Shown here piece after piece: positions 32,177 through 44,390 of a stretch of DNA of 64,000 nucleotides; the stretch's first letter is position 1, and each line of letters opens with the position of its first letter. The notes under the pieces are model-generated. The model made no database searches. It worked only from the letters and a program-made list of their open reading frames with translations, and was not told the origin of the DNA. The translations under genes and the position numbers were made by a program. The stretch is taken from positions 47,564,355 to 47,628,354 of the forward strand of contig JACMZG010001914.1 in the NCBI GenBank assembly GCA_018340805.1, in the 5' to 3' direction. Source of the DNA: Microvelia longipes. Taxonomy: Eukaryota > Arthropoda > Insecta > Hemiptera > Veliidae.

Positions 32177-32604
32177 CTCAAAAATTATGTATATTAATGT
32201 ATGAATTTAAATAACACATAGCAATAGCATATAGCAATCTAGAAATATGTCAAATAACACGTTAATACTATGCTAATATTTTACAATATTACAAACATTA
32301 AAATAATCATATTATGCTCAATAAAGCTTGGCACAAAATAATGCTATGTTGAATCACTATATAATGATTAGTATATTAACCGTATAATGCAAACGAGCTA
32401 CGAGTTTATTATTAATTAGTCTTGTAATGACTAATGGCTTAATACATGTTGTCTCTAATACAGTGTCAGTCCTATTTATGTTAATTCATGGTAATAAGTT
32501 AATGTTTTTACAATTTTAACATGATAAATAAAAATATAATATATAATATAAAATATAATAATAAATAATTAAATAAATATTATAAAATGATATATAAATA
32601 AAAA
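32177..32604. other. AT-rich interval, nothing recognised
   Basis: Very AT-rich and without frames. Confidence 0.5.
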
Positions 32605-32882
<278 letters not shown>

Positions 32883-33962
32883 TGTAACAAAAGTGGAACA
32901 ATTTAAAAGCTCCTACATTATACTTATGTACTGTAATACCAGCTCCGGTTAACTTATAGAAGATATTAAATATTGTCTGACTCGTTTCTTTGTCTCGGCA
33001 TCGCCTCGTCAGTCAAATGATAAATTTCTAGTCTAGCCTACTCCCCTGTTATATATTAGTTCAGGCTATTCTCGTTTCGATTTGAAGCTAAATGTTAATT
33101 GCTCGTCAGCGTATGGAATTTCGCTGTCTCGTTTCATAAAGTAATAATTTCCTTTTGCATTTCTTTCTATATATCATTAGTTCTTTATCTAGCATTATTT
33201 ACGTCTTTATTATGTGGCATTCCTCACTCCTTCGTTTTCGTCCTTAATAATGCCGAACTCAAATCTTCTCGACAATCCAGAGCAAGGAAAAGCGAGGAAA
33301 ACCCCAGTGATTAATGATGTTGTCCTCTCAATACATTACTGAAAACATTACCCAAAATAAAAAATAAAAACTTTTCCTCTAGAAGAAACTTAAAAAAAAA
33401 TTAGGCATGCCATATAACTATATATGTCTCAAAATGATTACAAATCGATGAAATATTATTTAACATAACTCCTTGCATAATATAATATTTTATTGATATT
33501 ATAATTTTATATTCATATTATGTTATTATTGTCTTGTTTAATAATTTTAAAATTATTATTAATACATGTTTTGAATTAATTTATTTGTTTGATAAAATTA
33601 TTCGTTTTATCTTTCTTATTGAGCTGTCATTGCTCCCATTCAACAAAACTTTGACAGTTGATGCTGTCATTTAGAGATGTGGGAAAAAATATAAATAAGC
33701 GGATATTATTTATTGTGAGACGGGGTGGATTTTAGGAGCTTTTTCCTTTTTGTTCCGTTCCTCCAGAGGAATTTTCCATTGTATATTTTTCCTTAGTCAT
33801 AGTTTTATTGTTTTTGTAATCAACCATATTCATCAGGATTATAATCGAATAATTGATATAAACTTAGTTTATGGTGTGTAAACTATTAATTTATATTACC
33901 ACTATGAAGTTGGTAATTCAACTTAATGATTTTATATTTTAATATTTGAAGTTGTTTTAAAT
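32883..33962. other. Interval without recognised gene
   Basis: A 71-codon frame at 33099-33314 is hydrophobic at first and basic at the end, with no recognisable domain. Confidence 0.4.
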
Positions 33963-34006
33963 GTGATACTACCAACTTTCGTATAATATGAATAGTTGAC
34001 ACAATA
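33963..34006 (-). repeat. Degenerate piece of the 315 bp satellite unit
   Basis: TGATACTACCAACTTTCG and ATATGAATAGTTGACACAAT match, in order, the reverse complement of the satellite segment TTGTGTCAACTATTCATG, GGTAGTATCA. It directly precedes the 5S-family copy at 34.0-34.6 kb. Confidence 0.6.
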
Positions 34007-34009
34007 TTT

Positions 34010-34645
34010 TTTTAGTTAAGTCTTGCTCAGAAGTATTGTACTTGAAAAATACTCGAAAAAACTAAAACAATCCAATTGGGTTAAAATTAGGCATAAGTAT
34101 ATTCCATTTTATGAGTCACTAAACCATAATAATGACTCCGCAAAAATTCATAAAACGCTAAAATAACTGCTAAATGCTTTGATCGATTTGAATTCAGCAC
34201 GCAGATCATAAGACTAACATGTGTGCAAAGTTTCATTTCATTATCAGCATTAGTTCAATTTTTATTAGATGACTTGCATACATTTCTTAAAAATTGTAAA
34301 CATCGGACAATAATTCAATTCAGCTAAAATTTGGTACAAGTGTAAACCTTTACGTAATAAATAAGAAAACTAAGTTTCGTTTAAATACGGCAAATCTATC
34401 TATGGTTTTTGTTGAAACATAAAGGTTGAGCATTAAGTATAAGGTCAGTGCCTGGATGGGTGACATCTGGGAATAAAATTAATTTAATTACTATCTGAGG
34501 ACGAATGAAGCGAGTCTAAAGACGCGATTCAGCATAAATTTGGCGAATTGTATATTTTGAGGACGAGCGAAGCGATCCATAAATTAGCGTAGAGAATCCG
34601 ATGAGTTTAGAAAAATTTTCGAGGTACTCCGTTCCCTTTTTTTCT
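34010..34645 (+). repeat. 5S-derived family copy at 34 kb
   Basis: Contains ATTGTACTTGAAAAATACTC, ATAATGACTCCGCAAAAATT, CATTATCAGCATTAGTTCAA and AGCTAAAATTTGGTACAAG, then the core at 34411-34476 (partly degraded before GGTCAGTGCCTGGATGGGTG), tail hairpins GAGGACGAATGAAGCGAGTC and GAGGACGAGCGAAGCG, and a T-rich end. Confidence 0.8.
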
Positions 34646-35861
34646 TTTTATTCTTTTCATATTGTAATTGTTATTATTATTTATCTATTTTTCTTTACCC
34701 AACTTAATTATCTTTTATGAAAAAAAATCATTAAAACGAAATAATGTCTTGTTAAATATCAAGGCAAGTCTAGTCTTGTACTAAAATATCCATGCTAAGA
34801 AGGCACGAGGCAAAAGGTCATTAGTACGACTAAATAATAATTATATACTAATAACATTAATTAGAGTTAAACCTAGTTTAACCAAGTTCGAGAGGCCCTT
34901 AGAAACCAGCCCTTAGCCCAACCAATTCCAGAGTTTGAGTCCACAACCTTCTAAATAGATAGAAAGCCTTTGCAGCAATTAAGTTTTCCCTTATTTTTAC
35001 TAAGCTCTTTTCTTTCTACGTACCTTTTATATATTTATGTTTTTAATTAATTACATACAATAAAATATTTTTGAATAATCCTTTATAACCATGGTTTATT
35101 TGCCTTTATGTTATATAATTACAATAATTGCTTGATTTTATTATTGTAACAGGATAAAACTATGTATTATAATGATATAGCTAGATAAAGAAATAACAGA
35201 GTATTATGAAACGAAATTTTAAATTATAATTATGTCTTTCGATAAATTTGCCAACATATTTATCTCTAAGATTTTTTTTTTTTTTTTATTAAAAAGATGT
35301 ACTTCATTTCACATTTTTAATACTTCAACAATAAACTTTTCAAGTTTATTTGTATTTACTCATTTCAATTACTTTCTGCTTAGTTAACTCTTTTAAGTTT
35401 TTACGTCAAAAATTTAATCAATAGAACTGACCTTTTTTTGAACAAAAAAATTGAAGCAATTGTTTGTCAACACAAAAGAGCAGTATTGAGCATTGGTTGC
35501 TTCTTTTGTAAAATGTATTAAGGAGTAGTAAAAAGAAATTAAGACAAAACCCAAAAACACTCTTGAAATTAAATTGGATCTAGTTTTTTTGCAGTAGAAA
35601 AAGAATTAAAGAATTCTTTTTATTGGTGAATATGTGTATGTATTACATATAATTTTAGGAATTCATTCACGAATTTGTTTTTGTAAAATAGGCACTTTAC
35701 ATCCTTAAAAAAGTAAATTATTAGTTGTTTTAAAGTTGTTTAACCGGTCAGTTATAACTTTTTACACTATTGTGGTTGACAATATATTAATTGTTTTTAA
35801 TTGTAGTGTGATTTTTTCATTAAACATCGCGGTGGCTTAAACAATTAGATGAAATACGTTT
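34646..35861. other. AT-rich interval, no gene recognised
   Basis: No frame or repeat boundary stands out. A T-run lies at about 35272-35287. Confidence 0.4.
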
Positions 35862-36148
35862 TTTACCGTCTGCGACCGTTTCGTTGTTTTTACTGTCTGC
35901 GACAGTTTCGTTGTTTTTACTATCTGCGACAGTTTCGTAGCTTTTACTGTCTGCTACAGTTTCGTAGTTTTTTCTGTCAGTGACAGTTTCGTAGTTTTTT
36001 CTGTCTGCGACAGTTTCGTAGTTTTTACTATCTGCGACAGTTTCGTAGCTTTATGTCTGCTACTGTCTATCGTAGGTTTTTTCTGTCAGTGACAGTTTCG
36101 TAGTTTTTACTGTCTGCGACAGTTTCGTAGTTTTTACTGTCGGCGATT
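35862..36148. repeat. Minisatellite, 27 bp unit with palindromic core
   Basis: About 10 units of TTTTTACTGTCTGCGACAGTT plus TCGTAG-type spacer. The core CTGTCTGCGACAG is a hairpin. Units vary at the TGC/CAG positions, and one copy near 36055 is rearranged. Confidence 0.9.
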
Positions 36149-36283
36149 GTAAAATAAATTACGAAACCGCGCTGGCGAAGTTCCTCAAATGCCACCGAGA
36201 TTGGCGCTAGTAGTTTACAAGAAGGTTATAATCTTCCGTGTTCGGAAAGTGAGTTATTTATTTATTATGATCATCAAATAATT

Positions 36284-36352
36284 ATGGATAGTTATTCAGA
36301 CATTGAAAACACGCCGCCAGAATTAAAACTTTTGGCTAACGAGGCGATCTAA
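36284..36352 (+). CDS. Very short frame, possible start of a lost mobile-element gene
   Basis: 22 codons: MDSYSDIENTPPELKLLANE then AI-stop. The acidic start and PPELKLLANE resemble the N-terminus of tyrosine-recombinase-like or similar mobile-element proteins of arthropods, but this is from memory of style and weak. It lies just downstream of the 27 bp minisatellite and a moderate-GC leader (36150-36250). Confidence 0.15.
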   Translation: MDSYSDIENTPPELKLLANEAI

Positions 36353-37917
36353 AGAAGAATTTTAAAATAATTTTTATGCATTATACTGTTTTTCTTCTAA
36401 ATAATTGTTTACTACGCCCGAAAAAAAATGCATGTGCTAAACGACTGGAAATTGTTTTTTTTTTATCTTTGCTTCTTTTATTGTCTCTTTTCGCTCGACA
36501 GTTAATATAGTCACCACGGTAAAAAGACCTTCTTCGCTGTCATGTAACATAATATACTTTTGTTTTTATAAATTATTGTATGAATTATTGTAAATTATTA
36601 ACTATAGTCTCACAGGATTAAATAATAAGACAGCAATGGGATAGCTTTTCTATTCCCCTAACCCTAACAATTAAATATAGTTAGGTTGATTACTAAGATT
36701 AATATAATAGGGTTGTTATAAAATTAGTAGGGTAAAGAGATGTGACGTCATGTCGTCGTTTTGACAAGCCTGCCAACCTGTCAGAAGACACGTGTACCTA
36801 CAGAAGGTCTGCTTCTAGATTTTAATGTTTGATTTTATAACCATTAATGGAAATTAAATTTTAAATTGGATAAAAGGGCACATTTAGATGATTCTGCATT
36901 AGCGTACTTAATATTAAAGCCTTTTAAAACAAGATCGAAAATCGTGCATTATGAATTTTGTCTTTTTTCATGCAAGCACAAAAAAATTACCGTGTCTAAG
37001 GTTACATTCCTAAATATCTCAGAATTAACATTTCTATGAGAATATGCTAGGTAGACTTTCGTGGTTATTTTTATGAAGATTACGCTGACACCTTGATGAC
37101 CTGTTGGTTTTTGACACAGGTGTAGTTTCTGATGAATTTTTATTTATCTAATAAAAAGGTATCAAAAATAAAGATTAGGTATACATTTTTCCTAGACTCT
37201 TTTATTACTTTTTAATAGAAGTTGGCACTAATTATTTTCTCCATCTTTCTTCGCCTGGACGAAATAAAAGGAAAATACTACAATAGAACTTCTTTTTGTG
37301 AGAATTATAAAAAGAGGAAATTGGAGGGAGATGAAAAGTTGTGGAGGCGCCAGTCTTTGATTGTTCAGATGTTGTCTTTTCCATAGGGTCTGTCTCCTTA
37401 AGAAGGGTAAAGACCCGCATCGTTAGAAACCTGAAATTTGGTCAACCGTTCCATCATCAGACGAAAAAAAAGGAAAATAAGGGATAAGTGCAGATGTAAG
37501 AGGTCAGAAAAACTAGCGATGATTGAACGGCTCTGAAACTGCGAGAAAGACCATATAAACGACCTTTAAAAACACCCAGTTGTTAAGGAAACCAGAAAAA
37601 AGCTTTCCCAAGGTGTCACATCTACTAAGAGCCTTTTTTTACTTGACTAACTCGGCAAGTAAGAGACCACATTAGATAGAACTAAGAGTGACATGAGGTG
37701 CAAGTTAATGGCAGTGATCTGTCACTTTGTAAGACATGCGACTCTAGCGCTCTCTCTGGGGATGTGTAGAGTAAGAAACTAACTCCTTTTATTCATACAC
37801 CTAAGGACCTTTCTTGTTTTCCTCCATCATACTCTTCCTAAAAACTAGCTATCATTAAAATAAACTAATCGAGCCGTTAAATTATGCTATTATACTTCAA
37901 ATTTCACTACATACTAT
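36353..37917. other. Interval without recognised gene
   Basis: A 62-codon minus frame at 37232-37420 is unrecognised. TGACGTCATGTCGTCG near 36740 is an isolated palindromic word. Confidence 0.4.
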
Positions 37918-38080
37918 TAAAAAAATCGGGTACGGGGTACCTCGGAACTTTTCCTCATCACACCGGATTCACTGCGTTCGTCTTCAGAAACACAGTTGGT
38001 CAAATTAATACTGCAACATGCCATCGGACTCGCTTCGCTCGTCTTCAGATAGTAAATCATTCTCAGTGGTCATCATACAG
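37918..38080 (-). repeat. 5S-derived family, 3' part, minus arm of an inverted pair
   Basis: Starts AAAAAAATCGGGTACGGGG, passes GGACTCGCTTCGCTCGTC and stops inside the core at CTCAGTGGTCATCATACAG. The plus-strand copy begins immediately after. Confidence 0.8.
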
Positions 38081-38441
38081 CTACTTAATTGGAAAATTAT
38101 TCCAATTAAGTTGAAATTTGGTACAAGTGTACCCCTTGACGTGATAAATATGTGTGCTAAGTTTCGTTATAATTCAACAAGTCTATCTATGATTTTTGGT
38201 GGATCATAAAAGTTAAGCAGCATCGAGCGTGTTTAGTGCTTGGATAAATGACCACTGGGAATGAAACAAATGTATTTACTATCTGAGGACAAGCGAAGCG
38301 AGCCCGAAGATGTGTTGCAGTGTAAATTTAATTACATGTACTTCTGAGGATGAGCGAAGCGTATCCGAAGGTGGGAGGATGAGGATAGCGAATCCGTTGT
38401 AATGAGTAAAAGTTCCGACGTACCCCGAACTAGATTTTTTT
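38081..38441 (+). repeat. 5S-derived family, 3' half, plus arm of an inverted pair
   Basis: Begins at the hairpin CTTAATTGGAAAATTATTCC, then AATTAAGTTGAAATTTGG. The core is at 38201-38266 (GGATCATAAAAGTTAAGCAG, then CATCGAGCGTGTTTAGTGC); box C is altered to GGATAAATGACC. It ends with GAACTAGATTTTTTT. Confidence 0.85.
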
Positions 38442-38923
38442 AAAGTTTTTACTATTGTAAAATTAACCAGCTTGTACCATTCCATGCATACTGGACAATT
38501 TTCACTTTATTTTATTTAATTTAATGCTGCACGTCGCATCATACAATGTTTATTTTTTATTATTACATTCTTTTTGTTCTTTTTTTATTACAGAATTTTA
38601 TTGCTTCCAAGACCCATCGCAGTAAATCATTGTTTTCATCTCTTGAAATCCTATTTATTACTTTCTTAGTGTTTTTATTTCTTTTTATACATAAAATTAT
38701 TTATATTACTTTTGTTATTTTTAATAATAGAAAAATCGGTTTGAGGGTACCTCAGAACTTATATTACAATTTAAGTCTCGCCCTGTTCCTACATTAAAAG
38801 TGCATATTCGCTCAAAGCTTAGGGTGATTTTCTGATTTTCTGATGCTGGAAATAATGATAATAGAGTATCCGAACTTCTAGGTAGTTCAGCTTCAAACAG
38901 GCTTCGACTTAGGAACATGAATA
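38442..38923. other. T-rich interval with a 5S-family end fragment
   Basis: At about 38729-38775, AAAAATCGGTTTGAGGGTAC and CTCAGAACTT match the 3' terminus of the 5S family on the minus strand. The rest is T-rich with hydrophobic spurious frames. Confidence 0.5.
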
Positions 38924-39420
38924 TAGGGGATGACGCATTAAGGAACTTTTCTGATCCCATGGAAGTTAGTTGTATGAGACAGAAAAATAGGAGCAAACTT
39001 ACCTTCCCCATGGTTATTATGAAAAAAGGCGCCAAACGCAGGTTATGTTGCAAGGTTGTCAAGATTGCTTCTCAACTTTCTTCAGTGCTTCTCTTGATTG
39101 TTACATTTGTGGTGCTTGTTAAGTCATTTGTGCTTATTTAATTTTAAATTTTGGACTAAACTTAGCGACTTTAGGGAGTGATAATATAAGCGTGCTTTGT
39201 TATAACCTTTTCAAGCAATAAACAATGGGAAACCATAGAGAGGTAAGTTAGCCTCTAAAATTTAAGACCTGCGCTGTTATAAGGATTGTAAGCGTGCGCA
39301 GTTTGTACCAAGCATGTGCAGTTGGTTTTTGACGTGTGTTTGTGTTGAATTCTCTTTATTTTTTGGTTTTAGATGGAGTCACTTTGTTTGTTGCAAATCG
39401 ACTTAGTGCGTCATCCCCTG
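38924..39420. mobile_element. TA-flanked MITE with AGGGGATGACGCA ends
   Basis: The left end TAGGGGATGACGCATTAAG and right end, inverse of CAGGGGATGACGCACTAAG, form near-perfect 18-19 bp inverted repeats. TA flanks both sides (38922-38923, 39421-39422), suggesting Tc1/mariner-like insertion. A 74-codon plus frame (38917-39141) starts in the flank and terminal repeat and includes a hydrophobic segment; I do not treat it as a gene. Confidence 0.8.
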
Positions 39421-39521
39421 TATTTAAGATCCTTGACTTCGACTGTCCTTTAACATCAAAAGTTGTTTTGACAAAGATATTGTGGCCACCATGATGTTCA
39501 ATAAAAAAAACTGTCATTTAG

Positions 39522-39828
39522 CATAGAGATTTATTACTAGAGATGTCTTATAAGTTGAATTTTGAAACATCGAAGCAACCTAAATGCCTTTGACTGTTTA
39601 TAATCAAATAAACAGTACAGAACTACAGGGACTAATTTTAGTACATTTAAAGTGCAAAAAAAGCACAAACAGAGTGTGAAAATCAGACAACAGATTTATT
39701 ATAACCTCAACTTACTCTTAGATGAAGTACCATTAAGGTAACACAGACCTCCTAATGGCCCCGAAAAGATGTTTCATACTTTTTAATAAATTAAGAGGTT
39801 ATGCCTCCTCTAGTAATATATGTCTATG
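39522..39828. mobile_element. hAT-like MITE, copy 2
   Basis: The inverted ends CATAGAGATTTATTACTAGAG and CATAGACATATATTACTAGAG (quoted in part) enclose 307 bp related to 4257-4551. The flanks TCATTTAG (39514-39521) and ACTTTTAG (39829-39836) agree at 6 of 8 bases, consistent with an old 8 bp duplication. Confidence 0.7.
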
Positions 39829-40724
39829 ACTTTTAGTATCAGTAATCCCCTATACAAAACTGCTTAAACCGCTCAATGGGGTGAAATAGGCACTACCACC
39901 TCTATAGAAGTTAAATTTCTATGGGAAGCCTCATAAATGCAGCCATGAGAGGCAAACGATTTAAGCAATGCGTTCGTTTATTTACTTACTAACTTTAAAC
40001 TACCTATGAATGACTTTAAACCTCAAAGCGATGAAAGATAAAGTCAGATTTAGACTCATATTTAGGGTGTTTATGCTTTGTGGCACCCCTGTATAACCAA
40101 CGCATATGTCACAATAATAACCATATATCATACGTTTAATCATTCCTTCTTTTATCAAATAAGAAAATGAACATGTCTTTATAAACTATGCTTGAAAGTT
40201 CAAGAAAATATTAAAATTTTAATCACAGCAACCTATTTATAAATTAAAATCACAATTAAAAGAGAATTTTAAAGATAATAGTTTATTTACAACGTGTGAA
40301 ACAATTGCTTTATTATTTTTTGACATATATATTGTCTTACATCTGTCATTGAATCAGACCCAGTACGATATACCTCGAGGTATCAGTGTTATCATCATCA
40401 TTTATTCTCTTACTTATAGGATGTTCGATTTTTCATCATTCCTTCCCCTTTATTATTTATGTTGTTGACTACAAGGGGATTCAATTCGATATATAACTGT
40501 CATTATTTTAAAAACGAAAAATAGGATTTTAAAAGAAGTTAAAATAATAACAAAAGGAGGCAGAAAGAACAAAACATTACTTACTAAGAAGGCTACGAAC
40601 AGTAAGACTGAAAGGTCGCCCACTATGCTTTGCAATTCTTCTTCGATCAATGTATTCAATAAATATCTCAAAGACTATTATATCTCAAATACGACGAACT
40701 ATATTAATAAAAATGCACGTTTTA
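39829..40724. other. AT-rich interval, nothing recognised
   Basis: No gene or repeat boundary recognised. A 72-codon minus frame (40453-40671) is hydrophobic and unsupported. Confidence 0.4.
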
Positions 40725-40925
40725 GGGCCTTTCGGCCTTTCAGGGTATTCGCCATGCGGGAACCACCTCTGGTGGATCACATCTACTATGCTCAAAGTAA
40801 AGCTAATGTTGGCGTAATCTTTTTACATCAAATTCAATTCATAAAAACTGAAAGCATAGCCCGCGCTGTGAACCCCGAACCTTCGGTGCCAAAGTCCAGT
40901 ACTTCACAGAACTATATTCACAGGA
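40725..40925 (-). repeat. SINE copy 2, 5'-truncated
   Basis: On the minus strand GGTTCGGGGTTCACAGCGC (B box region), GGGCTATGCTTTCAG, TTACTTTGAGCATAGTAG, CCAGAGGTGGTTCCCGCA and GGCCGAAAGGCC follow the same order as the SINE at 49196-49442. The A box part is missing. The plus-strand 129-codon frame at 40625-41014 is only the antisense of this repeat. Confidence 0.7.
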
Positions 40926-41021
40926 ATATAAATATTTTGGTAAATTTATGTAAACATACAGATCTAATACACGCATTTATAAAAGATATTATCTTCATGT
41001 GGTGTATAATGTGAAGTTTTA

Positions 41022-41290
41022 TGATTAGTTTTTAGAGAGTAATGAAGCACTTTTCACTCCTAAGGGAGAAAATTTTGCTTTTCTTTCTCTTAAGTACTAT
41101 AAAGTAACTTTTTCTCCCTTAAGGCCTAAAAACTAACTTTTTCTCTCTTGGAAATAATATTTGTTTTCTAAAATTGGGGTTAGAGGCCCAAAATTATAAA
41201 AGAGTTGATATTTTCCAATTTTATTTTGGAAGCGGCATCGCTTAAATTTATAAGGCACACCGACCAAATTTTATTAGATTTAATGGAGTC
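41022..41290 (-). repeat. Dispersed repeat, copy 2
   Basis: Inverse of 24545-24832: AGAGAGTAATGAAGCACTTT, TCACTCCTAAGGGAGAAAA and AATTTATAAGGCACACCGAC on the plus strand. It abuts a 5S-family tail at 41286. Confidence 0.65.
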
Positions 41291-41431
41291 CGAAGATTAG
41301 TTGCTCTATAAATTTGGCGATTTTTATATTCCGAGGACGAGTGAAGCGAGTCTTATGTAGTGAGGATAAGTGTTTGTGGCAAATTCGATGTACTGAGGAA
41401 AAGTTTTGAGGTACCCCATGCTGATTTTTTC
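41286..41431 (+). repeat. 5S-derived family tail fragment
   Basis: GAGTCCGAAGATTAGTTGC, AAATTTGGCGATTTTTATAT, CGAGGACGAGTGAAGCGAG and GAGGTACCCCATGCTGATTT are the hairpins and 3' end of the family. The core is absent. Confidence 0.75.
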
Positions 41432-41714
41432 AAGTCATTAATAATCTAGAAAGAAGTCATATTTTATAAAATGTGAAAAAATGATTGGTTCTATTATAAA
41501 TGAACACTAATATATGCATCCATGTATGTATGTTTGTAAAACACCAAAAATAAGATTAATCTCTTTATCAGTATTAGTCCAATATTAATGGCATGACGAC
41601 ATGTTTCAGTTTGTTTTTAAGAAATTTGAAAAACCATCCACTTAAGTTGTGATTGTCACGAGTGTTTCCCTCGCTGTGATCTACACAATCCAGCTAGTAT
41701 ATCTGCGGGTTTTT

Positions 41715-41890
41715 TTTTCGGATTTGCAGGATTAGGCAGCATCGACTGAAATCAGTACTTGGATGGGTGGCCGGTGAGAATAAAACTACTTCTTTGAAGA
41801 CGATCAGTGCAAGATCATAGCTATAATGAAAAGCGCATGGAAACCGATTGCGTAAAGAAATTTCCAAGGAACTCCGCTCCCCAATTTTTC
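41715..41890 (+). repeat. 5S-derived family copy with well-kept core
   Basis: Begins in TTTTTTTTCGGATTTGCAGG. The core at 41720-41785 reads GATTAGGCAGCATCGACTG, then ATCAGTACTTGGATGGGTGG and CCGGTGAGAAT; here TACTTGGATGGG is as in genuine 5S rRNA. The tail is diverged. It lies about 280 bp after another tail fragment. Confidence 0.75.
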
Positions 41891-42612
41891 ATTTGTTGTA
41901 CTAAAAATTGTTTGCACCTCATACCTTTATCTTAAAAGTAATTAATTACTTAGTAATCATAACTTAATTATTATAACGGCATAATATAGAAATTCCTGAA
42001 GCAATAAAACTACTCTTTACCGCCGTGTTCAAGTCTTCACTGTTGTTACATAATGATTCGACATACATATTGTATTTATTTTTTCTTCAGCTGAATATTA
42101 TAAATCGATTTGACACCCATCTAAAAGCTATCATCTTTTGGACTGAATTTTCACCTAGGGTTTGGATTTTTAGGGTCCTTAATGCTTTTCCCTTTTTTCA
42201 AAACCTTTATTCAGAGATAAGGGATGCAATATGATAGAAAGGAAGAATAACGAGTTTGTATGCAAAGGACACTGTGAGCCCTTAAGGTTCTGCAGCCCTT
42301 AAGTTGCAACCCACCTTGCCCTTGAGTTGTAGACAATATTTATTTATGTCATAAACATGTTATAACTCATGTGCTAAGCAAACATGAAAAGTTGATTCTT
42401 ATAGAGTCATGTCAAAAGATTCTTTTAAAGATAATCACGTCTGGTTTGATCTTTATGTGTTGCTTGTATTTATCGTGCGGCGTAAACATTTTAGTAGGGA
42501 TTCGTTTAAAATATCAGTGAGTGCAGAAGTTATAATAGATTATATGTGCACTCAATATCTTTAGACTATAATTAGACAGTAGAAATATTATGACCTATTT
42601 GACAGCAAGAAA
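41891..42612. other. AT-rich interval, no gene recognised
   Basis: A 69-codon frame at 42025-42234 is unsupported. Confidence 0.4.
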
Positions 42613-42614
42613 AA

Positions 42615-43610
42615 AACTGATGTATTAGGTGCACTCATACTATCTTAACTCCAACTCCGACTTTCATATTGAAAGTACAAACTAGTTTTAATCTGGAAAT
42701 TAAGACTGAGGTGCACTCAGTATCTTAACTCCGACTGTCATAATGAAAACAAAAACTCTGGAAAATGACTGAGATGCACTCAGTATCTTAATCCGACTGT
42801 CATAATAAAAACAAAAACTAATTTTAATGGGGAAATTAAGACTAAGGTGCACTCAGTATCTTAACTTCGACTGTCATAATAAAAACAAAAACTAATTTTA
42901 ATCTGGAATTTATGACTGAGGTGCACTCAGTATCTTAACTTCGACTGTCATAATGAAAACAAAAACTATTTTTAATCTGGAAATTATGACTGAGATGCAC
43001 TCAGTATCTTAATCCGACTGTTAATGAAATAAAAACTTTTTTTAATCGGAAATTAGGACTAAGGTGCACTCAGTATCTTAACTCCGACTGTCATAATGAA
43101 AAAAACTATTTTTAATCTGGAAATTTAGGACTAAGGTGCACTCAGTATCTTAACTCCGACTCATAATGAAAACAAAAACATTTTTAATCTGGAATTAGAC
43201 TAGGGCACTCAGTATCTTAACTCCGACTGTCATAATGAAAACAAAAACTATTTTTAATCTGGAAATTATGACTGGGTGCACTCAGTATTTAACTCGACTG
43301 TCATAATGAATAAAAACTTTTTTTAATCTGGAAATTAGGACTAAGGTGCACTCAGTATCTTAACTCCGACTGTCATAATGAAAACAAAAACTATTTTTAA
43401 TCTGGAAATTATGACTGAGGTGCACTCAGTATCTTAACTCCGACTGTCATAATGAAAATAAAAACTTTTTTTAATCTGGAAATTAGGACTAAGGTGCACT
43501 CAGTATCTTAACTCCGACTGTTATAATGAAAACAAAAACTATTTTTTAATTGGAAATTAAGACAGAGGTGCACTCAGTATCTTAACTCCGACTGTCCTAG
43601 TTGAAAACTA
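42615..43610. repeat. Minisatellite, about 73 bp unit, about 13 copies
   Basis: Unit landmarks: GGTGCACTCAGTATCTTAAC, TCCGACTGTCATAATGAAAA, CAAAAACT and TTTTTAATCTGGAAATTATG. GCACTCAG recurs every 67-75 bp. Many copies have single-base deletions. CTCAGTATCTTAA and the GCAC palindromic word are the most conserved parts. Confidence 0.95.
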
Positions 43611-44254
43611 AAAATTTAAATTGAGTCCTTCATTAATAGGCATTAGTTTCTTGCATAAAAAAAAACAAAAAGTCGAGAAGACAATTATGATTATATATTT
43701 GCGCATGATTTAGGAGTATTACTGGTTAAGCCTAATTACTAATTATTTTTATTACATATCATACCCAACCAATCCAGTTCGAAAATAAAGTGCAATTTAG
43801 ACAAACCGTAAATCTGGAAAAAACAATAAATACTAAAATTTGATTTCCTTTCTAAACCGATGAATCCCAAAAAATAAAGAAAACAAACAGGCATGTTATA
43901 TTAACATAAAATTTGGTTGATAAATCTTCCTATTTACAACGTACTTTTCTATTAAAGGAAAATGGGGGAAAACAATTTTCACGAAAATATCTTATCTATA
44001 GCCTATAACTAATCAGGAGGGGTCGCCTTAAGCAAGTATTTATTTTTAGGTTGACCCTAACCTATTAAATCTTAACAAAAGCCCTCTGAACCAACCTTAG
44101 TTTCCTAAAAGAATATACTGATAACAATTACAGACTGTATTTTCTGTCTGTGTTGGTAAGGTAAAAAGTTAGGAAGTTTTGAAAACGTTAAATTTCATGA
44201 ATTTTGGTTGAATAAGATTATATTTGAATGACATGGATTTATATAAATTAATTT
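43611..44254. other. AT-rich interval, nothing recognised
   Basis: No frame or repeat boundary. Confidence 0.45.
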
Positions 44255-44390
44255 TTACTTTTTATCATTTACACTATATGAAAAGTATTGTGTTTGCGAA
44301 AAAATGTGTTTCAGGCGTTTTTAAGGCCTTCTGAGTGATTTTCGCAAAGTTTTCTGTTTGTATGTGTGTGTGTGTACAATTATAGCCCTT
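44255..44390 (+). repeat. 5S-derived family, 5' fragment
   Basis: CTATATGAAAAGTATTGTG, TTTGCGAAAAAATGTG, AAGGCCTTCTGAGTGATTTT, CGCAAAGTTTTCTG and TGTGTGTGTGTACAATTATA match the first 150 bp of the family. Confidence 0.7.

Noticed and set aside
35862..36148. CRISPR-like array
   Set aside because: Units are contiguous 27 bp repeats without unique spacers, in a eukaryotic context; this is a minisatellite.
40625..41014. 129-codon plus-strand frame
   Set aside because: Antisense of the SINE copy at 40725-40925 plus flanking sequence.
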